From Dyella_B sp036746095 (lineage in GTDB: Bacteria; Pseudomonadota; Gammaproteobacteria; Xanthomonadales; Rhodanobacteraceae): 64,000 bases of DNA. Location of the stretch: contig NZ_DAIOEU010000022.1 of NCBI RefSeq assembly GCF_036746095.1, positions 1-64,000 on the forward strand. The letters run 5' to 3'. The translations under genes and the position numbers were made by a program. Of the stretch, positions 34,080 through 42,305 are shown piece after piece (positions within the stretch are counted from its first letter, which is position 1; each line of letters starts with the position of its first letter). The notes beneath the pieces are model-generated. The model did not search any database. It was not told where the DNA came from and was given only the letters and a program-made list of their open reading frames with translations.

Positions 34080-34345
34080 GGATTTACAGGTTGGGTTAGC
34101 GCAGCGTAACCCAACAAGATCCGAACGAACCCGCAATCGTTAGGTACGCTGCGCTAACCCCAACGGCACTAACTTACGGCGATACTTGATCAGTGTTGCC
34201 TTAAGCATCGTCACCCCGGCGAAGGCCGGGGCCCAGTGACTTTCAGGCGCGAAAAAGTCACTGGATCCCGGCGTTCGCCGGGACGACGGGTCAAGGTTTT
34301 TCTGTTGTATTCATGCGAAAGCGTCTTAAGTTAGTGCCATTGGCG
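34080..34345. repeat. Cluster of nested intergenic repeats and an IS terminal repeat
   Basis: Several repeats overlap in 34066-34423. (1) GGGTTAGCGCAGCGTAACCC near 34093 is inverted at 34145-34160. (2) CCAACGGCACTAACTTA at 34160-34176 is inverted with one mismatch at 34327-34343. (3) A solo copy of the MITE terminal repeat ends in GTGTTGCC at 34200, followed by TTAA. (4) A large hairpin (34207-34296) has GCGAAGGCCGGG and GCGTTCGCCGGG arms with AGTCACTGG cores. The second repeat, matched at 59507, looks like the end of an IS4-like element. No gene lies here. Confidence 0.7.
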
Positions 34346-34364
34346 CAAACCCAACCTGCGCAAA

Positions 34365-34397
34365 GATGCCGCCATGCCCTGGGGACAAGGCGGCATC
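34365..34397 (-). terminator. Terminator downstream of the TonB receptor gene
   Basis: GATGCCGCC (34365-34373) pairs with GGCGGCATC (34389-34397), 26 bases after the receptor stop on the minus strand, followed by TTTGCGC. It has a 9-bp GC-rich stem. Confidence 0.7.
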
Positions 34398-34423
34398 GAT
34401 GTCATGCGTACGACCTCAAACAA

Positions 34424-37400
34424 TCAGTTGTATTGCCAACGGAATACCAGCTGGCCAACGCGGCCCGGCTGGAACGTGTTCGGCTGCATGAAGTTGACGT
34501 TGAACTGCCCGTTGCTGTTGGTGATCTGGTCGATGTACGACGTCACTGTCTGGCTATTGAACAGGTTGAGCACCTTCAGATCCACCGAGAAGGCATTCTG
34601 GCCAAGCGCCCAGTCATAACCGATATCGAGATCCACCTGCTTGGTCGACGGCAAGCGGCCATAACTGCCACGCGTGTAGAGAATGCTGGACGATACCGGA
34701 TTGCCGGCCAAAGCGTTCTGCAGCGTATTGCAGTAATAGGCGTTGCTGTTGTTGACCTGGTTGCTGCCCACCGCGAGGGTACCGTTTTGCGGATAGGTGG
34801 AAAGGCAATTGACGGGACCACCCGAGTAGTACGTAAACGCGCCGCCCACACGCAAGCCTCTCAGCCATTTACCGTAATGGGCAAACTTGTAATAACCGAA
34901 CAGTTTCAGCGTCGACGGAATGTCGTCGGCGATATTGCCTGCGGCACCTTGCAGGAAGCCCGGTGCGGACAATGCGCCGTCATAGCCGGTGGCACCGGTA
35001 TTGGCCAGGCCGCTGGTGTTACCGGAAACGCCGATGTTGTTGCTCGACGCGTAGCTGGTGGTGCCATCGGTGTTGCCGAAGCCATGGCGCCACGTGTAGG
35101 AGGCGCTGAGGTAGTAAGGCTCGTCTTCGGTGTAGGCATGATCCATCGTCAGGCTGAGCTGATAGATCCTGCGCCGCAGCGACGGATAACCGAGATAGCT
35201 GTTGGGGAAGGTGAACTTGGTGAGCGGGCTGTTCGCGCCGTTCAATTGCACGGGTATGGTGATGTCCTTGCCAGGGGTGATCAGGTATTGGCCGAGCAAT
35301 ACGGCATTCGGATAGCCCTTGCTCTTCAGATACGCATACATCTGGTCTGTATTGCTGTCGATATTCGGCAGGCCCGTCAACTCGCTGGTGAACAGCGATG
35401 CGCCGGCCACCCAGTTGTTGCCGAGCTTTTGTTGCGCGTAAATTTCGAACTGTTTCAGCTTGGCGTTTTGCGCCGAAGTCGAAATGAATTGGTTGGCCGT
35501 CAGGTAGTGAAGTCCTTGACCGGCGGCACCTTGCACGGCGCCGACTTGCGTCAGGCCGGTAGGTACGGAACCGCTACCCACGCCGGAATACAGGTAGCTG
35601 GTCTTGGTGCTGATGTAACCCTGGCCCGGCGTGCCGCCATAGGCATTGAAATAGAGCGGTATGCCCTCGGTGTACTCACCCGCCGTAGCGCCGATCTTCA
35701 GGCTCGAATCGCCATGGACGTCCCACGCCACGCCGATGCGTGGCGTGAAGTTGCCCTTGCTGTACATCTTGACGTTGACGTTGTCGGTCATCGCGTAGTT
35801 GTCGTAGCGACCGCCGACATACGCCATCCAGTTTTCGGCAAAGTGCCAGCTGTCCGCCAGATAGAAGCCGTAGGTGGGGGAGCTGTTGTAGTAGACACGC
35901 GGCGCGTAAGCCAGGGTGACATACGATGTTCCCGGCGCAAAAGGCTGACCGGTCTGCGGATTGATGGTCTGCCCGTTGATTTGGCAAGCCTCGTTCGGTC
36001 CCAATGCCGTACTGCAGCGGCTATAAGTCCACGAGTTCGGGTTGGGGATATTCGACTGCGCCATGGTGGGGCTGTACTGCTCGCCACCGAAGGTGATCTC
36101 ATGGTTGTCGGTAACGTCCCAGGTGAAGTCGACGCGAGAGCCCATCATGCGATAACGCAGGTAATAGTTGCTGCTGGCGCCGTTGGACAAGGTTTGCGTG
36201 TTGTTCTGATTGTCCGGGTCCTGTACGCGTACATAGGGTACGTTTAACCCGTATTGCGGATACGAAGTGAAATTCTGCTGCGAGGTGCCCGCCATCGCCG
36301 ATACCGAAAGCGTATCGGTAATCTGGCCGTGATAGTTGGCGACCAGCATGCGGTTGCGCCAGGCCACGCCGCTCCAGTTCTGCAATGCCGGCGCCGCGCT
36401 GGAAGGGTCGTACGGCGTCGCCAGCGGATATTGCGAGATGTTCTGGTTATTGAGCTGGCGGTCGAAGAAGACGTTGAGCGTGTGGCCGGTGGCGATATTC
36501 CAGGTGAAATTGCCGAGCAACTGCTTGTTGCGGTCTTCGGTGAGGTACTTGTACTGGCCGTCATAGGCCGTGGTGGGAATGGCGCCTTGCACACCCTGGC
36601 CATAGTTGTTCGGCTGGATTTCGCCGAGCAGATAGAAGAACACCTTGTCCTTGATGATCGGGCCAGACACCCAGTAATCCTGCAACACGCTTGGCGACCA
36701 GTGGCTCAACTGGTTGGCGGTAACCAGGTTGCCTTTATAGTCGTACGCGTTCTTGCCGTTTTCATTGAAGAAACCGGTGGGTGGATTGAACTGCAAATCC
36801 ACGCCACCCTTGAAGGTATTGGAGCCCTGCTTAATCGTGCCCGATACGACACCGCCCAACGCACTGCCGTATTTCGCATCCATGCCGCCGTCGACGGTGG
36901 AAATGCTGGCGAAGGCTTCATTCGGAATCTTGTCCGGCGCAGCACCCTGCTGCATGTCGGTCATGTTGAATTCGTTGATGAAGTAACGGTTCTCGGTACC
37001 GGACGCGCCATTGAACTGCGGCGAAGGGCCGTGCGAACTGGCGATGCTGGTGACGTTCGCCTGCATGGAAGCAACGTTGAGCAGGTCGGCGTTGACCAAT
37101 GGCAGCCGATTGATGTCGGTGGAATTCCAGGTCTGGATCTGCTGGCTGGTGGTGACGTCGATCGCGTTGACCGCAGGCTGTGCGGCGGTAACGGTGATCG
37201 CGTTGAGCTCCTTCGCATTGCCGCTTGCCACGGCGCCTGCGGCACCGAAGATGGCAGGGCTGTTGGAGCCGGCGGTCACCACCACGTTGCGCTGGTCGAC
37301 AACGTTGCCGTCGCGCAGCAGCTTGACCACGTAGTTACCCGGCATCAGGCCGGTGACGGAGTAATGCCCATTGGCGTCGGCATGCACGGTGCTGTCGTAG

Positions 37401-37576
37401 CCCGTGGCCGGGTTGATCACTTCGGCTGCGATGTCTTTGCCTGCCGGCAGATTGCCGTAGACGCCACCGGTGATGCCCTGTGCGAACACCGAACCACTGG
37501 CCATGGCGGCAGCCCACAAGCCGATGCGTATGCTGGCACGCAGGCTGCTGCCCAAACGAAACGGGTACTTGCTCAT
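34424..37576 (-). CDS. TonB-dependent outer-membrane receptor with N-terminal carboxypeptidase-like domain
   Basis: A protein of 1050 residues. The signal peptide ends near SVFAQG. Then comes a CarboxypepD_reg-like domain (DIAAEVINPATGYDSTVHAD; YSVTGLMPGNYVVKLLRDG), a plug domain (residues 115-300), and a 22-strand barrel region ending in a C-terminal aromatic residue (FQPGRVGQLVFRWQYN). This is the oligosaccharide or complex-carbohydrate uptake class common in Xanthomonadales. GGGGAGGAAG precedes the ATG at 37576. The 5' region matches that of the GH18-like gene, so the two are probably co-regulated. Confidence 0.93.
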   Translation of the reverse strand: MSKYPFRLGSSLRASIRIGLWAAAMASGSVFAQGITGGVYGNLPAGKDIAAEVINPATGYDSTVHADANGHYSVTGLMPGNYVVKLLRDGNVVDQRNVVVTAGSNSPAIFGAAGAVASGNAKELNAITVTAAQPAVNAIDVTTSQQIQTWNSTDINRLPLVNADLLNVASMQANVTSIASSHGPSPQFNGASGTENRYFINEFNMTDMQQGAAPDKIPNEAFASISTVDGGMDAKYGSALGGVVSGTIKQGSNTFKGGVDLQFNPPTGFFNENGKNAYDYKGNLVTANQLSHWSPSVLQDYWVSGPIIKDKVFFYLLGEIQPNNYGQGVQGAIPTTAYDGQYKYLTEDRNKQLLGNFTWNIATGHTLNVFFDRQLNNQNISQYPLATPYDPSSAAPALQNWSGVAWRNRMLVANYHGQITDTLSVSAMAGTSQQNFTSYPQYGLNVPYVRVQDPDNQNNTQTLSNGASSNYYLRYRMMGSRVDFTWDVTDNHEITFGGEQYSPTMAQSNIPNPNSWTYSRCSTALGPNEACQINGQTINPQTGQPFAPGTSYVTLAYAPRVYYNSSPTYGFYLADSWHFAENWMAYVGGRYDNYAMTDNVNVKMYSKGNFTPRIGVAWDVHGDSSLKIGATAGEYTEGIPLYFNAYGGTPGQGYISTKTSYLYSGVGSGSVPTGLTQVGAVQGAAGQGLHYLTANQFISTSAQNAKLKQFEIYAQQKLGNNWVAGASLFTSELTGLPNIDSNTDQMYAYLKSKGYPNAVLLGQYLITPGKDITIPVQLNGANSPLTKFTFPNSYLGYPSLRRRIYQLSLTMDHAYTEDEPYYLSASYTWRHGFGNTDGTTSYASSNNIGVSGNTSGLANTGATGYDGALSAPGFLQGAAGNIADDIPSTLKLFGYYKFAHYGKWLRGLRVGGAFTYYSGGPVNCLSTYPQNGTLAVGSNQVNNSNAYYCNTLQNALAGNPVSSSILYTRGSYGRLPSTKQVDLDIGYDWALGQNAFSVDLKVLNLFNSQTVTSYIDQITNSNGQFNVNFMQPNTFQPGRVGQLVFRWQYN

Positions 37577-37836
37577 TGCTTCCTCCCCAATCTTTGTTTG
37601 CTTTGCCGCCTTCGCGGCTTTTTTAGGGCGCACATCCACCCATGAGCCATGGCGATGCCATCGCCCTCCATGACTGCTTTTTCAGATATGCCATTGCCCT
37701 AGTCACTGACGCGTGCGGCAGGTGAGATCACCACTGCGCGTCTCCGGCTTCCCAGACTCCCCAGGCATGCCGGCTCTCGTGACAACGTTGGACTGAATGT
37801 CCCGAGCGGGCCAATCATTAGGTCGGCAAAGATACC

Positions 37837-37867
37837 TGTCAACAGAAATTTGCATCGATTCAAATTT
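37837..37867 (-). promoter_or_regulatory. Promoter with 22-bp AT-rich palindrome (TonB receptor)
   Basis: TTGACA (minus strand, 37837-37842) is preceded 3 bases upstream by a 22-bp palindrome (37846-37867) of the form AAATTTG-N8-CAAATTT with an ATCGAT centre; 20 of 22 positions are symmetric. AATGAT lies 17 bases downstream of TTGACA. The matching element upstream of the GH18-like gene has identical spacing. A CAACGTTG core at 37783-37790, downstream of the -10, could be a second, LacI-type site. The 452 bases of 37577-38028 hold no other feature. Confidence 0.68.
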
Positions 37868-38028
37868 AGAAATTTAAACTTATGTCGTTGATGTGTAAGT
37901 ATTTCCCCCTACTATTGATATTGCAGGGCAGCACATAACCTGGATCGATCCAAGCATTTCCTTGATTTACGCCGTGCTGCACCTGCAAACCCACGTCACC
38001 GAATACGCACTGAATAGGGCTGGATCGG

Positions 38029-39153
38029 CTACGTCTTCGTCGCCCAGTGCCACACGCTCCCTTGGTGGAGCTTCGCGTAGATGGCATCGCGATAGACATT
38101 GCAGGTTTCGCTGGTCAGCGTGCGATCGAGCGCTCGCATCACGATGCGAAGCAGCACGTTCTGTTGTCCCGGCGACATGCCCAAGCGTGCCCGGGCTGCC
38201 GCCGGTAACGCGTCATAGGGTGTCTGCGAAAGGATCTCGACATGTTCGACGACGTCGGCATCGGCGAGCAGGGCCTCGCGCACCTTGTCGCCGAGGTCTT
38301 CAAGCTCCGCGTGCGTGTCGAGAACGAGCGAGATGTCGCGTAGCACCGGCGGCATGCACGATACCTCCCGGTACGGCGCGAGATCCTGCAGTTGCGCGGT
38401 GACGCGCGCGTCCGTCGAACGCAGCAGCCGGATGTCCTTGATGTGTTTTCGCAGCATCAAAAGGCGATCGAGCCCCAGTCCCAAGGCCAGGCCGCTGAGC
38501 CCTTCGATGCCGGGCATGTTTTCGGCAATGATCTCGGGATGGGCGATGCCGCACTCGCCGATCTCGATCCATTCACCCTGCTGTTCGACGTCGATCTGCA
38601 GGCCGGCAAGCGTGTAAGGATGCACCCGCGGTTCCGTGCGCCACGGCATGCCGGGCAGTGCCGTGTCGACGACGATCCGGATCATCTGGCGAAGCTCGTT
38701 TTCGCCCATGCGCTTGGTTCTGCACACGCGCCAAAGATCGAGCTGATGCGGCTCGCCCGTGTGCAGCCGGTCGATGCAATCACGCCGATATACCATGCCT
38801 GGACAAGCCAGCAGCACATCGTCCGGCATGTCATGGGCGATCGAACGCATCGCGCCAGGCACCATCGCGGAAGCCATCGTGCGCAATAGTGTTTTGCCGG
38901 TGACATACCGGCTATAGCGAGCATCGCGCGCTGCGCCGTCGGGCGGATAGCGCAGCTTGTCGTAATTATCTTCGACCGACACGATCGGGCTTTCCCGGTG
39001 GACCTTGATGTCGCAGTGCCACGCTGCCTGCAAGGCGCGCAGCAGATCTTCGATCAGGATCTGCATGGCGTGCGGGCCGTCATCGGGATGGGTCAGGTCG
39101 CGCAGATTCAGCGCTTGGCGCAAGGCGCGCAAGCTCAACGTATTCGTGTTCAT
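38029..39153 (-). CDS. Stand-alone PheS-like synthetase core fused to an FDX-ACB domain
   Basis: A protein of 374 residues. The class II catalytic core of PheS is present: YRRDCIDRLHTGEPHQLDLW (motif 2) and LSGLALGLGLDRLLMLRKHI (motif 3). The C-terminus is a ferredoxin-fold anticodon-binding domain (VLRDISLVLDTHAELEDLGD; CNVYRDAIYAKLHQG). This topology (PheS core plus FDX-ACB, one chain) is that of mitochondrial PheRS, not the bacterial PheS2PheT2 enzyme. It may be a paralogue with another substrate. The N-terminal coiled-coil of normal PheS is missing. The ATG at 39153 is used because GAGGAAC lies directly upstream; the TTG at 39168 is unlikely. Confidence 0.8.
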   Translation of the reverse strand: MNTNTLSLRALRQALNLRDLTHPDDGPHAMQILIEDLLRALQAAWHCDIKVHRESPIVSVEDNYDKLRYPPDGAARDARYSRYVTGKTLLRTMASAMVPGAMRSIAHDMPDDVLLACPGMVYRRDCIDRLHTGEPHQLDLWRVCRTKRMGENELRQMIRIVVDTALPGMPWRTEPRVHPYTLAGLQIDVEQQGEWIEIGECGIAHPEIIAENMPGIEGLSGLALGLGLDRLLMLRKHIKDIRLLRSTDARVTAQLQDLAPYREVSCMPPVLRDISLVLDTHAELEDLGDKVREALLADADVVEHVEILSQTPYDALPAAARARLGMSPGQQNVLLRIVMRALDRTLTSETCNVYRDAIYAKLHQGSVWHWATKT

Positions 39154-39184
39154 AGGTTCCTCGTCCAAAAGGCGATGGGCGCAA

Positions 39185-39202
39185 GGCGCTCGGCAGAGCG
39201 CC
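39185..39202 (-). promoter_or_regulatory. Leader hairpin before the PheS-like gene
   Basis: GGCGCTC and GAGCGCC form a 7-bp perfect stem with a 4-base loop, about 30 bases before the start codon of the PheS-like gene. A CCTTGG/CCAAGG motif lies further upstream. It could be a translational or attenuation element, though no Phe-rich leader peptide is present. Confidence 0.4.
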
Positions 39203-39511
39203 GGGGAGGAAAACCCCTTGAACCAAGGAACAGCGGATACGAAGGAAACTGCGCGGGTTCAGCGATTGCGTGTCGAAGCACCCTCGTTGCCGTATTGGCT
39301 CAAGGGGCTGGTAAATCGCAGTTGGCGCTGGGGAGTGCTCATGGGAGGAAGGTAGCCGCTGTGTCAGTTACTCGCAAGAAAGACCGAGCAAACTACGGCA
39401 CATCTGAGTTATGGCACTCCCTGCCGGGGAGACCGTTCGGCAAGAATGCGTTCGGACCGGGGCCGTGTGCACATGGCTGGCAGATACTCATACCTGTTAG
39501 GGGAGCAAGCA

Positions 39512-40312
39512 ATGAAGACGCGTACCGTAGGGACGACCTTGCCCGTATTGGAAGTGGGCCTGGAGCAAGGTGACCGCATTATTTCCGAACCCGGCCGTTT
39601 TTCCTGGATGACACGCAGCGTTGTGCTGCAGACCTCGGCGCGCACGGCCGGCGCCAGCGGTTTTCTGGGAGTCATCGGGCGCGCGCTGTCGGGCGGCGGC
39701 ATTTTCATGAATGAATACGGGACGTCCGGCTCGCCCGGCGTGGTGGCCTTCGCGGCGAAAGTGCCCGGGTCGATCGTGGAAGTGCAGGTGAATCCCGGCC
39801 ACACCTATTTCATCCATCGCCACGGTTTTCTGTGCGGCACGGAAGGCGTGGAACTGTCGATCGGTTTCCAGCGCTCGCTCGGCGCCGGCATCTTTGGCGG
39901 CGATGGTTTCGTGCTGCAAAAGCTGACCGGCAATGCCCGCGCGTGGGTCGAACTGGGCGGCGAGATCGTGACCTACACGCTCGCCGCTGGCGAAACCTTG
40001 CAGGTGCATCCGGGACACGTGGGCATGTTCGAAGGCACGGTGAATTTCGATATCAGCATGATCCCCGGCCTGAAGAACAAGCTCTTCGGCGGCGACGGTC
40101 TGTTCATTGCCAACCTCACCGGCCCGGGCCAGGTTTGGCTGCAGACGCTCACCATGCCGAACCTGGCGCATGCGTTGGAGCCGTATCTTGCCCGCGATGC
40201 GGGAACGAGTTCGCCTGTCTTGAGCGGTGATTCGGGTAGTTCGATCGGTGGTGCCATTGCCGGTGGCGTGATCGGGTCGGTGCTTGGTGGATTGTTTGGG
40301 AAGGATGATTGA
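39512..40312 (+). CDS. AIM24 family protein
   Basis: A protein of 266 residues, a beta-rich fold of the AIM24/TIGR00266 family: GDRIISEPGRFSWMTRSVVL, SGGGIFMNEYGTSGSPGVVA, LCGTEGVELSIGFQRSLGAG, GGDGFVLQKLTGNARAWVEL, and a Gly-rich C-terminal hydrophobic tail (SSIGGAIAGGVIGSVLGGLF). Bacterial members have no known function and often lie next to membrane or stress genes. GGGGAG precedes the ATG. Confidence 0.9.
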   Translation: MKTRTVGTTLPVLEVGLEQGDRIISEPGRFSWMTRSVVLQTSARTAGASGFLGVIGRALSGGGIFMNEYGTSGSPGVVAFAAKVPGSIVEVQVNPGHTYFIHRHGFLCGTEGVELSIGFQRSLGAGIFGGDGFVLQKLTGNARAWVELGGEIVTYTLAAGETLQVHPGHVGMFEGTVNFDISMIPGLKNKLFGGDGLFIANLTGPGQVWLQTLTMPNLAHALEPYLARDAGTSSPVLSGDSGSSIGGAIAGGVIGSVLGGLFGKDD

Positions 40313-40348
40313 ACGCTGATTCGCCTCTCTCGATCACGACGCCACAAC

Positions 40349-40510
40349 GCTCCTTCTCCCCCCGGGGAAAGGGCTGGGGTGAGGGGCGGATCCCGCGGGA
40401 TAGCCCGCTCTGTGCAAGATTCAAAAAAAGCAAAACCAAGGCGTATCTGGCGGGCTCCCCGCAAGGCCCAGCCCCTCACCCTAACCCTCTCCCCGAAGGG
40501 GAGAGGGAAC
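40349..40510. repeat. Inverted pair of REP-like repeats
   Basis: CTCCTTCTCCCC...GGGGAAAGGGCTGGGG (from about 40349) and CCCAGCCCCTCACCC...CCCTCTCCCCGAAGGGGAGAGGG (to 40510) are inverted copies of the same element, with a GC-rich spacer between. They fill the gap between the convergent AIM24 and DUF1801 genes and could terminate both. Confidence 0.75.
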
Positions 40511-40561
40511 TGGTTCTATCGGCTCACTGGCAGCAAGCAGAAAAAGCAATCAAGAGGCGGA

Positions 40562-40960
40562 TTACTTTTTGGCTTTCGATTCATTCAACACCATCGCCGC
40601 CCGAATAAGCGCCTTCAACGCCTTCTCGTTGATTTTCTCACCCTCATGAAAATCGATGGCACGCCGGGTATTGCCCTCCAGGCTGGCGTTGAACAGCTTT
40701 GCCGGATCGGGCAGCGCGGCACCTTTGGCAAAAGTCATCTTCACCGCGTTCTTGTAGGTCTCGCCGGTGCAGATCATGCCTTCGTGGTACCACACCGGTA
40801 CCCCGCGCCATTTCCACTCCTCGACCACCTTCGGTTCGGCCTGCTTGATCAGGGCGCGCAGCCGGCCGAGTGTTTGGCCACGCCAATCGCCCAGCTCTTC
40901 GATTCTTGCGTCGATCAGTTGCGAAGGGGACTTGCTGCTTTGCGCTGCGCTCTTTGCCAT
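40562..40960 (-). CDS. DUF1801 family protein
   Basis: A protein of 132 residues (MAKSAAQSSKSPSQLIDARI; LRALIKQAEPKVVEEWKWRG; VPVWYHEGMICTGETYKNAV; then AIDFHEGEKINEKALKALIR). The pattern of alternating helices and Trp/Tyr strands is that of the DUF1801 (YdhG/YjbR-like) fold, for which no activity is known. The N-terminus of the longer open frame (to 41137) contains a relic of another gene and is not used. Confidence 0.85.
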   Translation of the reverse strand: MAKSAAQSSKSPSQLIDARIEELGDWRGQTLGRLRALIKQAEPKVVEEWKWRGVPVWYHEGMICTGETYKNAVKMTFAKGAALPDPAKLFNASLEGNTRRAIDFHEGEKINEKALKALIRAAMVLNESKAKK

Positions 40961-41060
40961 GCCTGTGTTCCCTTGTGCCGACAAGCATGAAATGGTGGCC
41001 GATGGCAGGGATGAAGTCGAGCGTGGTTCGCGTCCCCGTAGGCCGGGAATACTTTCCAGG

Positions 41061-41100
41061 CAACCTGACAAATATGGTTCATCGGTGACGTGTTCCATCC
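41061..41100 (-). pseudogene. Relic of a cupin gene end
   Basis: On the minus strand this stretch reads MEHVTDEPYLSG, nearly the same as the C-terminal MEHVTDEQYLSA of the cupin at the window start, and the DNA matches closely over about 36 bases. Nothing else of the gene remains here. It lies in the 317-base gap upstream of the methyltransferase gene, which otherwise shows no feature. Confidence 0.5.
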
Positions 41101-41277
41101 TTGTTGCAGCCTTGTCGTCCAAGTTTGTCTCCGACACCTGTTGCTGATTAGATGGCCATGGGTGATTGCGCTTATGCTGGGCGATTTATGAATCGGCCTG
41201 CGGATCCTCGTTGCGGAGCAGGCACACAAGTTGCTTTGTTCTTGGTTTGCATGAGTACGTTATGGCAAGGCATCATC

Positions 41278-42120
41278 ATGAGCACCTTGATTCTCCCGGT
41301 ATCCCAAGACACCCGCCGCGGCAGTCTTGCTTGCGTGGGCATGGGCATGACCCTAGGCTCCCACCTCACTCCGCTGGCGCGCAGCCATATCGAGCGCGCC
41401 GATGTGGTGTTCGCGGCGCTTTCCGACGCCGTGGTCGAAAAGTGGTTGCAGCGCAAGCATCCGGATGTGCGCAGCCTTCAGCCCTATTACAAGGAAGGCA
41501 AGTCGCGGCTGAAAACTTATAAGGAGTGGGTCGCGTTGATGTTGGACGAGGTACGCGCCGGCAAACGGGTTTGCGGAGTTTTTTATGGGCATCCCGGTAT
41601 CTTTGCCTGGTCGCCGCACAAAGCCATCGAGATGGCGCGCGCGGAAGGGTTTGAGGCGCATATGGAGCCGGGTATTTCGGCCGAGGATTGCCTTTATGCC
41701 GACCTAGGCATCGATCCGGGCCGGTTCGGGTGCCAGCATTTCGAAGCCAGCCAATTGCTGTTGTACGAGCGGCGTATCGATCCAGCTGGTTATCTGGTGC
41801 TATGGCAAGTCGGCTTGGTCGGCGACCGATCACTGGGGCGCTTCCAGACCGGACCAGCATACCGGCAGGTGTTAGTAGATCGGCTGAGCGAGGATTATCC
41901 GCTGGATCACGAGGTGATCGTCTACCGAGGGGCGACGTTGCCGATCGACAAGCCGCAGATTCGCCACATAGCGCTGCGCAGCTTGCCCGATATCGCGTTG
42001 ACCACGGAGGAAACAGTGATCCTGCCGCCGGCCCAGACCTTGAAAGCGAACTTGGTGATGCGAGAGCGGCTGGACGCGCTGGATAAGCTGGAAGGGGCAG
42101 ACATGATGGCGAACATGTAG
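41278..42120 (+). CDS. Borosin-type peptide backbone N-methyltransferase (split form)
   Basis: A protein of 280 residues with the tetrapyrrole-methylase fold. It aligns by eye much better with fungal OphMA (autocatalytic peptide N-methyltransferase) than with porphyrin enzymes. Residues 100-107 (GVFYGHPG), 130-143 (EPGISAEDCLYADL), CQHFEASQLLLYERR and VLWQVGLVG all have OphMA counterparts. Residues 69-81 (PYYKEGKSRLKTY) preserve the Tyr-Tyr...Arg...Tyr pattern of its catalytic centre. The protein stops after the methyltransferase domain, with no fused substrate tail. The following small gene would supply the substrate, as in bacterial split borosins (SonM/SonA). It is predicted to methylate backbone amides with SAM. 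The ATG at 41278 is used. Confidence 0.85.
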   Translation: MSTLILPVSQDTRRGSLACVGMGMTLGSHLTPLARSHIERADVVFAALSDAVVEKWLQRKHPDVRSLQPYYKEGKSRLKTYKEWVALMLDEVRAGKRVCGVFYGHPGIFAWSPHKAIEMARAEGFEAHMEPGISAEDCLYADLGIDPGRFGCQHFEASQLLLYERRIDPAGYLVLWQVGLVGDRSLGRFQTGPAYRQVLVDRLSEDYPLDHEVIVYRGATLPIDKPQIRHIALRSLPDIALTTEETVILPPAQTLKANLVMRERLDALDKLEGADMMANM

Positions 42121-42253
42121 CACTGACCGGCCAAGCACGGGTTTTTTCGTGGATCGCGCGTATGAAGAGAAAACCCTGATGTGCACGACGCCATCAACCG
42201 GCGTGATAATGGCTTAAATGGCGAGCCTTAGCCGCGATAGCAGGGTATCTGCA

Positions 42254-42300
42254 TTCCCCTGCTCCGCTGCACCACAATCGTCATATAGAAAACAGGGGAA
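42254..42300 (+). promoter_or_regulatory. SD-masking hairpin before the borosin precursor
   Basis: TTCCCCTG (42254-42261) is perfectly complementary to CAGGGGAA (42293-42300), which contains the Shine-Dalgarno of the precursor gene. Pairing would leave a 31-base loop and hide the ribosome binding site, so translation may be switched. TATAG at 42284-42288 is in the loop. Confidence 0.55.
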
Positions 42301-42305
42301 ATGAC

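Noticed and set aside
34313..36247. A 644-codon + frame opposite the TonB receptor
   Set aside because: Same reason: an antisense shadow of a Gly/Asn/Tyr-rich barrel gene, with no start signal or domain.
41278..42120. Calling the methyltransferase a uroporphyrinogen or precorrin methylase
   Set aside because: The fold is shared, but the FYGHPG, SAEDCLYADL and Tyr-Tyr...Arg...Tyr segments match the borosin group, and no cobalamin or siroheme gene is near.
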